From Mastigias papua (taxonomy: Eukaryota > Cnidaria > Scyphozoa > Rhizostomeae > Mastigiidae), in assembly GCA_964019165.1 (NCBI GenBank), contig OZ025276.1, forward strand, positions 12,511,028 to 12,575,027: a DNA stretch of 64,000 nt. The letters run 5' to 3'. Under the pieces are notes generated by a model, which was not told where the DNA came from, searched no databases, and worked only from the letters and a program-made list of their open reading frames with translations. Of this stretch, positions 45,157 through 59,479 are shown piece by piece. Position 1 is the first letter of the stretch. Each line of letters begins with the position of its first letter. Made by a program: the position numbers and the translations under genes.

Positions 45157-45340
45157 GAGCTCTGATCAGGTCTGTTTTCTTCCAACCTAATTGACCAATC
45201 ATCATGCAGGGTTCTGACTACATAACATATTATCTAATCTGTGGCTCTGACCATACACATGCTACACAGATAAAACTAGGCCTGTTTTGGAAGATGATTG
45301 GTTAATTACATTAGGAGAAAATAGACCTGATCAAGCTCTC
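45157..45340. mobile_element. Fold-back MITE, about 184 bp
   Basis: Left arm 45157-45203 (GAGCTCTGATCAGGTCTGTT ... GACCAATCATC) and right arm 45291-45340 (GATGATTGGTTAATTAC ... AGACCTGATCAAGCTCTC) are inverted repeats of about 48 bp. The middle 87 bp has no coding potential. Confidence 0.7.
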
Positions 45341-46500
45341 AAACATTCGGCTGCTGTGCTATACCAATACGACTAATGTATCACAAATATACTGTGTTAC
45401 CAAATCTTATTCGAATTTACTCCCTGTTTGGAAGTAATGGGTGTACCATACCTCAAGTTCCTATTAGTTACATACCTGTGTCAGCCAATATGCCCTAAGG
45501 AAGGAGAAAGCCTATAATGCTCGTACTGAGAGGAGGAAACACGTAGTTTCACGACCGTACCCCTAAAGATTTGATGCCGTTTAATGGAGACTTATGGTAT
45601 GGTGCCTGATCAGAGTATACTGTACTTTACCGAGATTCTTCTCAGTTGAAGATGTACCTTATTTTTGGGTGGAAAATTTATCAATGTATCTTAGCTCTTT
45701 TACTTTGAGCACATAACTTGCAAGTTTTCGCCATACCAGATTAGTTGTTGTATACTAGTTGATGAGTCCTCCTGTGGAAAGTCTAGTTGAATAATGAATC
45801 AAAAACTATTGTTGTTTGTAATTCACTGGCAAGTACTTTCCTAGAATTAGTGACCATTGCCTCATATCTGCAAATGATTAGAGAGCATTCTTGAAAACTC
45901 AGCAGTTGTGATGATAACGTATTTCAGTTTGTTTGGAATCACCATTCTGCACACAGGCCCGCTTGGTGTCATCTTAGGAATTAATCCAACTTATTTCCTT
46001 TTCAATGTTTTTTCTCAACATTGTTGATTTATTTATGATCCGCCAAATGCTACTCTTGAGTGTCTTCTAAGCAACTTTGTATACAATATGAAGAAAGAAC
46101 TGCGGCAGTGAGACTGAATTTCATAATCTTTATCATTTCTATTTATAGACTGCGCCACGAGTTTGTTATACAAGATAGCTAATGACTTCTGCTACAGACG
46201 AGGGTGGCTCACCGTAGCTTGGATATTTTAACTTGAGAACTTTTTGAGACTAAAATTTGACTGAATGGTACAGTGCTTATACACGACACTAAGAAAAATC
46301 TGCAATGAGAATGAGTTCCTAAAATATGAAATATTTTCATACCCATATTTTTATATAGTTTCAGTTTCATTGACAAATATATCTAAATACATTTCAGCGC
46401 AAATGCACTATCTAACTTATGATAAATAAAATAATAACATGTGTACACAACAATACAATAATTTACTAACATGTACATTATTCAATAACTTAAAGAGACA
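45341..46500. other. Unassigned intergenic DNA
   Basis: Nothing supportable seen. Confidence 0.4.
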
Positions 46501-46539
46501 ACAATACAATGCATTGTGTATCTACATTTATTTGTCGAA

Positions 46540-47280
46540 CGAGGTGCTCTCTAATAGTTAAACTAATCGGGAGAGAGCACTCCATTTAAAAACTAAAAGG
46601 ACAGAAATAAAATATGAACTGCAATCAACTTAAAACCAGAAAACTTCCAAACATCAATTTAGTCCTGAGTGGCTGGAGATTTAGACTACTACGAGTTATA
46701 GGATATTTGCAATAATATCAAAAGGTATATCTAGAGTATTTATTAGGAATTCCTTCAGTCTTGATTTAAAAGTAATAGAAGAGTTGACATTTTAGTAAGA
46801 ATTCATCATTCCAGAGTTTAGCACCAACATACTTTATCGATTTGAGACCATACAATATGTATTCCATCAGGGTTGGAAGATGTCCCCTCCAACTGCCTGT
46901 CGTGTTTCATGAATATGTACTGTGCTATTGAGCTGGAATTATTTGTGAAAATGAGAAGGTGAAAGCTGATTGAGAGATTTAAAAGCAAATTGGAGAATAT
47001 CTTGATGAATCATATCCTTCAGTTGCGAATTTTCAGTGACGCAAATATTGGTATTGAAGGAGATGCAGTGGTTTGAAAGGAAATAGACCTCGAGACTTTT
47101 TTGCACTAAGTAGAGGGGTTCCAGGTAGGTGTCATAGGAAATACCCTATGTTGTTGAGCCATATGAATTGAATGAAGAGAAAATGGAATAATGCAGATTT
47201 TTCAAAATACGATAGGGAAGAAATTGTCTGATTTTGAAGAAGATACCAGATGTTCTAAAGATGCTAAAGATCCAAGCTTA
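46540..47280 (-). mobile_element. Decayed LINE, RT C-terminal part
   Basis: Minus-strand frames with stops and shifts read QFLPYRILKNLHYSIFSSF, NSYGSTT, NSQLKDMIHQDILQFAFKSL, then TRQAVGG and finally SRLKEFLINTLDIPF. This is the order typical of LINE RT C-termini. A 3' hairpin GTGCTCTCT / AGAGAGCAC lies at 46546-46583. Its sequence differs from the 4185 LINE, so it is another family or an older copy. Confidence 0.75.
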
Positions 47281-48197
47281 CCCCGTGCTGCCAGGTTTAG
47301 TAGTTTAATCGAAATATATCGTTAGTTCGAGTTACTTTTGATTGAACATTTTCTGATATCATGTGCTAGTTTTTTTTGCCCTTGTTACACTTTCAATAAC
47401 TGTCCACTTTATCTGGCCGTATTCTCATGAGTACTACAGTTACAAACATGTTCTTTGGTAAAGGATAAAGGATTTTGTTTGCTCTTAGGTGGTTTGACAC
47501 AACAGCAATATTAAATAGCTACCCTACCTGTGAACTGTCAGTTGGAACTGTTCTACCAGTGGTTCTACCCTTATCACATTCTCTTTTGGTTTGTCCTCGT
47601 TTCGAAATTCAAGTTATACCATTCGCAGGAATGAGGCCATTGCGGCAAATTTGAAATTCCAGGCAATATCACGAAGCATCTGACTTGCTATGTTATCAAA
47701 AAACACTTAAAATGCGGTGAGTAGGGTCGTCTTTGCATTATTTGTACTGTACAACTGTTATATTTTTGGCTAGAAGCAAGGGTTAACAGTGTTTGTCTTC
47801 AGGTAAATCTACGAAAGTACAAAGCTAACGATCGAACTATACTCTGTTCAATTTAGGCCACTTGGAGCAATGAAGTAGAACCACGTATACAAGGCAGCGA
47901 TATTAAGATATCATGCAATGTTTGGTTTGTTTATTGTGACTTTATATTGAAAACGATAAGAAGCATTCCTGAGGTGATGGAGAATTTGAAAACCTACGTT
48001 ATCACAGAATTACATGACGGCAAAGAAGTCTTGAGATAATTTGAGTATCGAGCTTTTACGCGGCCAGAAAGTCAGCGTTGTTTATTGGCGGGACTGTTTG
48101 TGTTAACGATGGCTAGAATAATTTAGGTTGGTACCAAATTTTATTCTCTTCTCTATGTCTCATGGTTGGGTGGGCTATTGGCTGCTTTGTAGGGAGT
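47281..48197. other. Unassigned intergenic DNA
   Basis: Nothing supportable seen. Confidence 0.4.
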
Positions 48198-48370
48198 CTA
48201 CTTTATGAAAGGGGCCCATATTGGGTGTGGACATTTATTTTTCTTACCTATCAAGTAGAAAAACAAGGGTGAACCAATTTACTGAGGATAACAGGGGCCC
48301 ATAAAGAAAATAGGCAGGATGGGCCAGAAATATGATTGCAACTCAACATCCCTTGGCAGTCCGCCCATGG
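48198..48370 (+). repeat. Dispersed repeat, copy 2
   Basis: Matches 32061-32238 in order and spacing (CTACTTTATGAAA at the left, ACTGAGGATAACAGGGG in the middle). The class is unknown. Confidence 0.65.
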
Positions 48371-50072
48371 TCTCATGAGTCAATTCTTGTTAACAAGAAG
48401 TCCCTTTATTTGTTGATGTCCGTAGCTCAAATAGGAGAGGTCAGTGACCAGCAAATGTACATTTTTGATAACAAACACTGAATAGTATAGGCAAACTATT
48501 CCCAGACACAAGGCTCAAGCGATTGGCAAACAGTGAACACACACTATTAGCATGTTTGCGACGACTGCAGACATTCCGTACGTGTTCTGTGTATTGCTCG
48601 TCGTATTTCTTTCACGTGGGACTCAAGATTATTTAATTGTACCAAATATTGACTTGAGCATACTTTTACGAAGACAATGTTATTAGTGTGGAATGTTGTA
48701 ATATCCATTATAATGTAATATCTTGGGTAAAACGTTTATGCAAAATAAAAAGACAACAAAAAGTTCATGGTTAAATGTAGATCGATCCTGTCTGCTTTAA
48801 CTGCGAGGATTCTGCGCCCATGGCGGTGCCAGCTTTCATGAAGTGGGGGGACAATGATGACTGGGGGTCTGGGGGAAAACTTTCTCCGAAGAAGTGCAGG
48901 ACTACGCCCATTTTGATATTATAAGGAAGTGCCCTACTCAAAGAGTTACATCAATTCTAGATAAATAACGGTAAATGCAACCACTGATATGTGAGAAACC
49001 TCACTAGTTATTATGACATTTTTGGGTGAATGCAACTTATTACATTTTCAAGAGGTGGAGGAAAAGGTATTCAACTCTTCCTTTAATATTCCCCTGGCTT
49101 CATTACTTATTCGAGGCTTCATCTACTTTCAGACTGTAGCTACTCCGGGATAAACACTCTAGGTCGTGTTATGTAGCATTCACTGACGATTTATCCTAAG
49201 CAGCTCCGCAGAAAAGGGGGTTCATGGGTGTGGCCCCACTTCTCGAAGAGGTGTTGATCCCTTTCTATCTTTCTGTGTAGTGACTATACGAATCAAGCTA
49301 ACAGAGTGGGTTTTTAATAGAATCAGACCACATGGTCTTCTCATTGTTACTACCATAGGTCTTGATCCCCCAGTTTGGAGTAAAATATACGTGCCTTTGA
49401 GAAATCTCAACAACTACAAAGGACGTGGTATCACCGAAATTTAGTTGTAGACGCATGCTTTGCACTGGGAAGGACCCCTCTTATACAAAGCTAGATCTAC
49501 ACTGGTTGTATCTTTCTTTAACATTTAATATTTAATATTTTAATATTTGTCCACAAATCCCTATCAGAGATTACATAAGTAATACTACAATATAATATAT
49601 TACAATACAACTTATCCAAAAGGTGCTAATAAATGCATTTGTTTTCTAGAATATGTTACAACACCGATTGAAAGTCTGCAAAATGTAAATATACTGGGAA
49701 TTTTGGCTTGCACAAGAGATAATGCTATTCCCTTTCTAAATTTAATGTTGTTTTTGATCTAGTGCTAAATCCCCAGTCTTTCCGTATTGTCAGTAACAGA
49801 TACTCTCTTGAGATTTAATATATTCGTTAAGAGAGAAATGTGACGTAGGTGTAAGAATCAGATGTTTTGATGCCTATTGGGACAAAGTGCAACGTTCAGG
49901 TACAATTTTGATTGTGCAAAACATTATCTTCTATGTGATAATCAATTGATCTACAGTTATGACTTGTTCTTAGGATCCACATATCCCATGTTGACCTTAA
50001 CTGACATTTTTAGAAGCCGAATGCCGCTGTCTTGTGGCAAAGGTGTCTACTTGAAGGAATGACCTGTTCTTT
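48371..50072. other. Unassigned intergenic DNA
   Basis: No gene. Short frames at 49222-49413 and 49877-50062 have no recognisable motifs. Confidence 0.4.
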
Positions 50073-50205
50073 TGCACGTTCTTTTATAAGGAATTTCTCC
50101 TTGCCCAGTGCTCAATTTCTTACGTTCAGTAGTGAACTTCCTTAACTTTCTGAGTTGTCGAGTACTCTTTTCTTATAAACCTTTTTCTTATAATAAAACC
50201 GTGCA
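50073..50205 (-). mobile_element. Short TTATAAG-TIR element, 133 bp
   Basis: The left end is TGCACGTTCTTTTATAAGG; the right end on the reverse strand is TGCACGGTTTTATTATAAG followed by AAAAAGGTTTATAAG. The ends match each other base for base at most positions. This is the clearest view of the family's terminal inverted repeat. The remaining interior (GAGTACTCGACAACTCAG on the minus strand) matches the longer copies, so it is an internal-deletion form. Confidence 0.75.
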
Positions 50206-50360
50206 GTACTGTAAACTCCTTAATTTTTAAGTCTTAACCTCTTTATTAAACACTTACTACAAGGACTACTTACAATTCGGGCGAATTTGGCATCTCAACT
50301 CTCGATTGTTTGCAGAAATAAAAGTATACGAGATTAGAAAGTGTCTTATGGATTACTTTA

Positions 50361-50474
50361 CAGCACGAAAAGCAGCAAAAATTTTTAGACATACTGAAAA
50401 GCCTTGTTCGTCCGACACTTTGAAAGCTTTTCAGTATGTCTAAAAACTTTGCCGCCCTTTCGTGCTATAGTGAT
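50361..50474. repeat. Fold-back element, about 113 bp
   Basis: The left arm (AGCACGAAA ... TTTTTAGACATACTGAAAAG, 50362-50403) and right arm (CTTTTCAGTATGTCTAAAAA ... TTTCGTGCT, 50428-50470) are inverted repeats of about 42 bp with a loop of about 24 bp. Confidence 0.75.
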
Positions 50475-51860
50475 GTTCTGTAATGCCAACAGACTATTCA
50501 CGCACAGTAGATTTGTTTTCAAAATGGTACAAGCTCCTTAAAATATATGACCTTCTACATTTAGAGTCTTCATAAAGCTGTCCCTTATAAAACAATCTTT
50601 TCTTAGCATTGTTACCATTTAGAGCTTAGATACTACTTTCACATAACAAGGAAGCTTGGTTAGAAATACTTTCGATCTTAAAACCTAGCACTGGAGAAGA
50701 AATTGGCAAGCTGGAACAAAATAATAGGATTCATTTCCATGCTAAGGGTGACAAAAGATGTTTGTTAGCTTGCGAATTTTTGCAAAGTGATAACTTGCAA
50801 CGGAACGTCGCAGTATTTTGATGCACGAGAAGGAGATTTCTTTTCAACCTGTTTGAAATTGGGGCGTTTAACAAGTTTCCCCCCGTAAATCCTTATGGAA
50901 CTTTTCATCACTGCAAACAATCAAGAACTGACTGCCAAACTCGCATTAATGTTCATAATCCTTGTAACAAGTGGCTCTTGGCGGATTTCTGTTAAAACTT
51001 GAATTGTCTATAGTGCTCTATCTAAACTCTGAACACTTCACACAACATCTGTAACACTAAATATTCATTTAACATCCAGGGACTACTAAAGGATCTCTGG
51101 TACTAAAATGTGATCAAACACGGTCCAGAAGCAGGAAACGTTCACGAGCTAAGTTTCTTATAGAAAATATTAGTTGGGTGGATGAGATTTCACGCCTCTC
51201 TGCATTTATCACCCTTGTGAAGCAGCCATCCACATGGTGGGCTCTCGTTTTAATTTGAGGCCACACTTCTTTCTAAGATGCAATGAATACTACTTTTGAA
51301 TTATGGCCTTAACCTCTCAAGACCTATGTAAGACTGCCCTAGTAATAGGAGGCTACTAGTGCAGGTATCTCAACACTTCCCATGAACAGTACCACTGACG
51401 TTGCACCTTCAACTGGTTCCCATGGATTTTGTTACAGTTGTAGGTATTTGATGAACACTGATTAAAAATAGAGCGAATGAGTAACAACTTTTTAATCCTT
51501 ATTGAATGAAATTATTCTCTTGGGATTTGAATAACATTCTTTTGCGCATTTCCTCGTGAGATGATCTACTCGAATTACTTTGAACTATCGAGCAGACTTC
51601 CTTTGAAAACAAGTCTGTTCCCGGGCGACCAAGACAGGGAAATGTTGAAGTTGACATCTCGCGTAGGAAACAGTAGATCAGACTGTGATTCATGTCAATC
51701 AATTGTGTCACTTAAGGGATGCTAATTACCAAATTGCCAAAGTAATCGAAGCCAGTAACCAGTAGCGAAATAACGGGATTTGGGAGGTAGTCAAAAGTTT
51801 GAAGTAAAACAAGCTAGGACAATGGCTATGGATGCCAAGGGTATATAAATATATAAGTAG
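50475..51860. other. Unassigned intergenic DNA
   Basis: Nothing supportable seen. The 51499-51711 frame is unrecognised. Confidence 0.4.
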
Positions 51861-51978
51861 AATTCAATGAAACACTTCAACTTCTCAAACGTTTCGATTT
51901 TCGCCTTTCTTACTATTCTAGGGAATATCAAAGCCGACACATTTAAGAAGTTGAATTTTTTATGGAATTCTATGCAAT
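51861..51978. repeat. Fold-back element related to 3406-3518
   Basis: The left arm has AGAATTCAATGAAACACTTC followed by AACTTCTCAAACGTTTCG; the right arm ends AAGAAGTTGAATTTTTTATGG then AATTCT. The arms pair with each other and match the 3406 element's ACACTTCAACTT and AAACGTTTC blocks. It too lies next to a TA array. Confidence 0.65.
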
Positions 51979-52016
51979 ATTGTAAAGTCTTTTAGTGCAT
52001 GTAGCCGTTTGACTTA

Positions 52017-52356
<340 letters not shown>

Positions 52357-53732
52357 GGATCAGAAGAGTTTTGTGTTAATCAATTTTACCCACTGATTGC
52401 ACCTTTTATTTTTTTGTGAAGAAACTCGTTTCTAGGTGTGTTTTGACTTATATTTCTAGGTGTTAACGACCAGTTGTATTTGACATGTGGCATGCAGTAT
52501 AGCCAGTCCATGAAAATATGACTTTCTATCAGGCAATTTTCCACGTTAAACAGTTCCCATAATATGTGATCATGGTAAAAACCTCTATATATCATTTCTG
52601 TGATACCATGCAGTGAAGAAGCGAAACCACAATTTGATGTGACTTCTCTATGTGGTAAGCTTCTGTTGGCAAAGAGGTATCCCGGGCATTCAATGAAAAG
52701 TTAGCCCAATCTGCTTGGGAAAAGTGCACCACTCTTATACAAAGATGAGAAGAAGGTACCATCTTTCGAAGACCTCTCTTTTTTGTATTCTGTCTAAGAA
52801 ATACTGAACCGAAGACAGGACATGAGTGTCCAAAGTACTAGCGGGTGCTCGGACCAACAACAGCCCGCAGTCTAGGTATTATTTGCCGGCAGAAAGGCTT
52901 TGTTATGCGTTTCGGATTATAGCCATAATTTGTGCTGAATTTGGTGATGCACATTGCATTTGCAGTGTGTGGCTCGGTTCCTTGTGCATTTTTCAGCATT
53001 TGGCACTCACTAAGAAAACTGCGAACTCTACAAGCATGCGCTCTGCTCAAACTTACGCTGCGACACTTGACTCCACCTTGACAAGGATTATTGTGCCACT
53101 GAATTATACACGTGAGCCAAACGACTCAGCCATCTACTTAATTTAATGTTAACTGATTAAAGCCTTATAAATCCCTGATACAATCAATGTTACTATTGTT
53201 CCATCATTTCCTCCACAGATAAGCAACCTAAGAAAATACACTTCTTTGCCAGGAGTTACGTCACCCACCTATGTAATAATGGAATCAATACCCTCCTTCA
53301 AGAGTTCGGGACCAATGGTTAAATAACAATGCCTGTTATTTCCTCAGGTATGTTTATTTTTAGGTAGTAGTTCTATTTCACGAGTTTTCAATTGTTAGCT
53401 AGCCAGGTGAAGTGTACAGTTTTAGGTCTTATACAATTTTCTACAGTTCTTCTGTGAACCCGCCTTCAGTTGAACCATTGGCTACCATATCTCGCGCTAT
53501 CGTCGGCATTTTCACATCCATCAGGGACAGGCAACCTCCTGCCCGTGGGTAAAATCCGGCCCACAAGCAAGTTCTTAGTGATCTGCTGACTTTACAAACT
53601 TAGGCCACAAATTATCTTGAAGGAGAGACGAACTTTCTGTGGCCCCGCGGATATAATATTATAACCAGTTTTTAAAGTAGCTTTCAAATTAACAAGTCAA
53701 CCGAAAACAATTAAATTTGTGTGCGCTGTGAG
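52357..53732. other. Unassigned intergenic DNA
   Basis: No gene. 53525-53660 is locally GC-richer (GGCAACCTCCTGCCCG) and may be an unclassified repeat. Confidence 0.35.
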
Positions 53733-54618
53733 CTAGCCGAAATAATTAAATTTCAGGTAAAAGAACAGGTGTGGCTCAAAAATTGCGTGATAAAAACTTC
53801 TGTGTCTTTGGGTTCTTGTTCCCCCCAAATTTTTCCTAGCTGACGCTCCCTCTCCTCTTGCGGAGACATTCAGGTTGTTGAATCTGAATGTCCCATGTGA
53901 TTTATCGCTCTGTGATTGCTTTGGTATGAATAGCACAAGTCCCACAGGATGAAAAAATTGAAGCCAAATGACATTGCATTCATCGCCCCCAGAATCCAGT
54001 GTAAATGCAATGAACTCCATGATATTATAATCAAATCAGAAAAATCAGAATGAGACAGGCCGTCCACTGAAACTGAGGCTATATGTGGAAGAGATCCATG
54101 GTTGGGCTTGAAAGCTGATGTGTTGCAAGTTCCAGCTACAACGTTAGATGATGTTCGATTGAATCCTTAAATTTCTTCAGTGATCACATGATTTGCTGTA
54201 TTGTGCTAGGAAACAAATTTTGCATTACGGTTAATCCCAAGTGGTTGGATGATCGCAATGTGATGACTTCTTGATTAACCGGTGAGCAGGACTCGACAAC
54301 TCTTAAATCCTTCATCTGAAGGTGTAGCCTGTCAGTGTGCTTAAATTTGTTATCAACTTTGTATGCACTTCTTCAATCGATGTTATCTAATGACCTGTAT
54401 AAGCTGCTATAGTGACTTTGTTAAATAGCAAACACCATTGACAATAACACTATAGCACCCCAATATTCCTTAACTGCCTCCATAATCCCAGTTCCGATTA
54501 CAATTAGTAAATATTGAGACTTCAAATCCTCCATCAGCTTTGCTGTGCCGACTCCTTCACCTTTAAGCACTGCATTCAGGAGATCAAGAACAAATTGTGT
54601 TATTGCTTTAGAACATTC
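53733..54618 (-). pseudogene. Possible decayed coding sequence, unrecognised
   Basis: Several adjacent minus-strand frames look more protein-like than chance: 54421-54618 (QFVLDLLNAVLKGEG, then GIMEAVKEYWGAIVLLSMV), a stretch at about 54190-54380 (KHTDRLHLQMKDLRVVESCS) and frames at 53733-54067. They are separated by stops and frame changes. I recognise no family. They may be exons of a decayed gene or element, or chance. Confidence 0.2.
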
Positions 54619-54949
54619 CTATTGTTCTATTTCATCTTTCATGTTAAGCTTACTTCACGGTCCTTTTCTTGAGAGCACTGGGAATGCTATTGGCTATGCA
54701 ATTTTGTCATTGGTTCTACATCTTAACCTAGCTTACAAGCATTACTTGCAACCAACACTCTCCTCTCTTCAACTCTTTTGGTAGTCTTTGTTTGCCTCTT
54801 TGTTATTTGTGTCCTGCGTTCTTACTTCTATTGCAATTCCACAAGGAGAATATCTGATGCAACGTGGAAACTAAAAGAAGTTTTGAAGCGTATAAGTGCA
54901 CCTTGTACACCATATCTATGAAACATGAACCATGAATTGCATTCCTGCG

Positions 54950-55204
54950 CAGCAATAGCCTAGTGTTGTGTTCTTCTGCTTTGAGCCAACCAGGGTGTCC
55001 GCAGTTCGAGCCTTATTTCGATACGCTTTGAAACCATCGTATTATATTTCTCAGAGCTACCTACTAACTGCACGGTAGCTTGTATGGCAGATAGGCAAGT
55101 TAGGGCAGTGTTGTACACAACTCTAGCAGTACGTTCACTTCTGTTGACAGTCAGCGGGTAGAGAACTGCCAGCCATTAGGATGTAGAGCTAAAGGACAGT
55201 CAAT
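54950..55204 (+). mobile_element. Candidate tRNA-derived SINE
   Basis: An A-box-like ATAGCCTAGTGTTGTG at about 54957 and a B-box-like GCAGTTCGAGCC at 55011 are spaced as in a tRNA head. The body ends at about 55204 beside TTAC-type repeats. The A box deviates from consensus, so this is tentative. Confidence 0.4.
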
Positions 55205-55640
55205 TTAAGTTACTTTACTTACCTATTTACTTACTTATTTATTTACTTACCTACATAATAATTACTTACTTATTTTTACTTATTATTATCATTATTATTA
55301 GTATTATTATCAATTTATTTTAAGTTGGCTTTCTAATTTAAATAGCTAAAACAACAGCTAATTAAGACCAACTATAACTAAAAGAAAATACGCTATAATA
55401 TACAATGAGCAAAGATAGAAGATGAAAAAAATTATTAATCTAAAAACCCCAAATCTTCTATAAAAACTCTACACAATCTCGCATGAATCGCCAGTCCACT
55501 GTTTTACTTTTCTTTTAAATTCTTGAATTGTGCAACAGTCTTTCAAAAAACTTGGAAGTGAGGACCATCAAAGGCAGCCTCTACACGGAATGTTCTCTAT
55601 ACCATATATTGTCGACATTACTTACTAAGGGGAAACCTAC
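55205..55640 (-). mobile_element. LINE 3' end remnant
   Basis: On the minus strand 55469-55550 reads PSFLKDCCTIQEFKRKVKQW and ends at a stop, the usual last stretch of a LINE ORF2. The 3' UTR is AT-rich and the tail is built of (TAAG)/(TAA) repeats at 55207-55310. Confidence 0.7.
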
Positions 55641-55667
55641 TGCACGGCCCATTTTTCCTATTGCACA

Positions 55668-55977
55668 ATACGCGTGTTTTTTTATAAAAAATAGCTTGTA
55701 AGAGAGCAGTTCTTAGCTGCTCAAGAAGTTAAGAAAGCATAGTATTCTAATTAACACGCAAGCTCATCATCTCCTTTATTTAATTTGCTTAGATTTCTCA
55801 TGAGAATCTGTGTATTACAGTGCTATGTTTGTGTAATGCCTGTCTCTCTAACACTGAGGTATTACACAAATTCAGATGCTCTTGCTAGAAAGGTCTTAAG
55901 AGAGTTAACAGTACTGAAATCATAACAAAGCTAAGAAAGTCTCAGTAATGGGCGAGAAAATCTTATAAAAAACGCGA
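55668..55977 (+). mobile_element. TTATAAG-TIR family member, 310 bp
   Basis: The left end is CGCGTGTTTTTTTATAA and the right end TCTTATAAAAAACGCG, a clear inverted pair. The interior has GCAGTTCTTAGCTGCTC, AAGTTAAGAAAGCATAGTA, GTGTAATGCCTGTCTC and GTATTACACAAATTCAG, in the family order. Confidence 0.8.
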
Positions 55978-56297
55978 ACTACTCAACGGAATATAAAGTT
56001 GCTGGCCCATCACTTCATCAGTCTTTCACTTTTTGCGATGGCACTAGTCGTCCTCATTTCATTACTCAGGTCAAGACATATACTATACTGTTCTGCCACC
56101 AATCAGATATCAATGCAGAACCTTTGGGGATTGACATGAAATTAAAAAGTGATCCTGGGGCTTTTTCAGTGATTATGAGTTATCATTTCACATAATCAAA
56201 TGCGCTGGATATAATTTCTGGTTTCCTTGTTACATCTGGGAGTGTGCCCTGTGGACATGCACCGCACTTAAAATGTTATAAACTTGTGACGGCTGAA

Positions 56298-56680
56298 TCA
56301 GGAAGACTTGTATACTTTAAAATTAATATATACTTCATGTAACATGACTTGCATTAGAATTTTTGTTAATTCAGAGGGAGTTTGACGCAGGTAACATAAA
56401 ACTTTTGCATTGGCTTCAGGCTCTTCGCTATGGGAGTGTGCCCCTATGACAAATACCTGTTCGACAGGACTTTTCTTTATCTGCAGACAGATCCTAAGAG
56501 TTTTCAATAAATCGTACGGCTCCTCAGCAAATATTCCAGCTCTCATAGGTATCTCAAACAGTTACTGGGAAATTATCAGAAGCCATGCCCATGTCTTTGA
56601 CAAAGCTTTTTTCATGCCCCCAAGAGCATCATCTTTGAGACGCAGAAAATATGGAACTTTACTTTGTCTTACCTTGCTCA
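56298..56680 (-). other. Unrecognised minus-strand frame
   Basis: An 82-codon frame (56298-56546) with balanced composition: EEPYDLLKTLRICLQIKKSP, then VIGAHSHSEEPEANAKVL. Coding-like sequence may continue upstream in another frame (KDMGMASDNFPVTV). The AHSHSEEPEA segment faintly recalls the end of FLYWCH-type zinc-finger modules of MULE transposons, but the Trp/Cys residues of that fold are not seen. Confidence 0.25.
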
Positions 56681-56696
56681 ATGTAGTGTCTTCTTA

Positions 56697-56707
56697 TCAA
56701 TCAATCT

Positions 56708-56738
<31 letters not shown>

Positions 56739-56762
56739 TATCAATCAGTCAATTAATCAATC
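56697..56762. repeat. (TCAA)n array
   Basis: Short TCAA/TCTA/TCAG array directly beside the TA array that follows. Confidence 0.92.
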
Positions 56763-56811
56763 CACCAAATATATATATATGCATATGAATAAAAAATAAT
56801 GAAAAAAAGAA

Positions 56812-58639
<1,828 letters not shown>

Positions 58640-58640
<1 letters not shown>

Positions 58641-59165
58641 AAGTAATAAAGAAAGTAGGAAAGAAAGTAAGTAAGTAACAGAGAAAAGCAAGTAGTAAAG
58701 TAAGCAAATTAGATATTAAGCAAGTAAATATCATTGAATGTATTCAATTAAAACTGTATGTATAGCAAAAACAGTCTGGTTCTAAACCATAGAACAAAGA
58801 CAGAGCAGAAAAGTAATTTGAAATGTAAAAAATAAAAGCTAAAGCTGCGAAGACAAGAGAAAGATAAGAGAAATACAATTCTGGACTTGATTTTATATTT
58901 AGAGACCCATAAGAATTTTAGCAATTTTAACAGTGCCTGAGACCGATATAGTCTATAGCTATCTGGTGATGATATTCGTTAGTTCTTCCTCGTTTAAATG
59001 TAACTTCTCCAGGTTGGTTTTTAAGTGCTTTTTAACGTAGCCCAGTGTACCAGTTATTAACGGAACCATTTCAAATTTGTAACGGTGGAATAAAATTTGC
59101 AAATGCGTTAGTAGAGCTACGTAATTGCCAAGTTTTTCTCTAGTTATCGTAAGTAAGCAAGTTTC
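58640..59165 (-). mobile_element. Retroelement 3' remnant, copy 1
   Basis: The minus-strand frame reads HRYKFEMVPLITGTLGYVKK and then TISVSGTVKIAKILMGL after a stop, resembling the conserved C-terminal end ('VIPVVIGALG...TARILRK') of a group of invertebrate non-LTR RT proteins. The 3' UTR contains CTATGGTTTAGAACCAGACT. The tail is degenerate (AAGT)n at 58640-58720. Confidence 0.6.
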
Positions 59166-59400
59166 ATTCAATATACAGTAGTCTATTATTACAAAAGTAT
59201 GTACAATAAAATAGTCCGGTTCTAAACAATAGAACAAGGACAGAGGAAATAAATGTTTCAAAATTAAAAAAGTAAAAGGTAAGGCTACAGAGGATAAGAA
59301 ACATCCATTAGCTCTAGATTCGATTTCATATTTTGAATCCCATAAAAGTTTTAATGATTTTCACAGTTCCTGAGACCGATATAGTCTGCAATTTTCTTAA
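59165..59400 (-). mobile_element. Retroelement 3' remnant, copy 2
   Basis: Closely matches 58740-58965 in the same orientation (GAGACCGATATAGTCT, GGTTCTAAAC(A/C)ATAGAACAA). Only the 3' UTR part is kept. It is a partial direct duplicate about 425 bp from copy 1. Confidence 0.65.
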
Positions 59401-59479
59401 CCTTTCTTAATTTCTTAATTCTTCTTAATTTTCTCAAGCAAGTAAGTGAGTCATTAAGAAAGAAGGTAACTAAGTGATT

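Noticed and set aside
49222..49413. Candidate minus-strand gene (63 codons)
   Set aside because: No homology is apparent, and the surrounding DNA offers no flanking exons.
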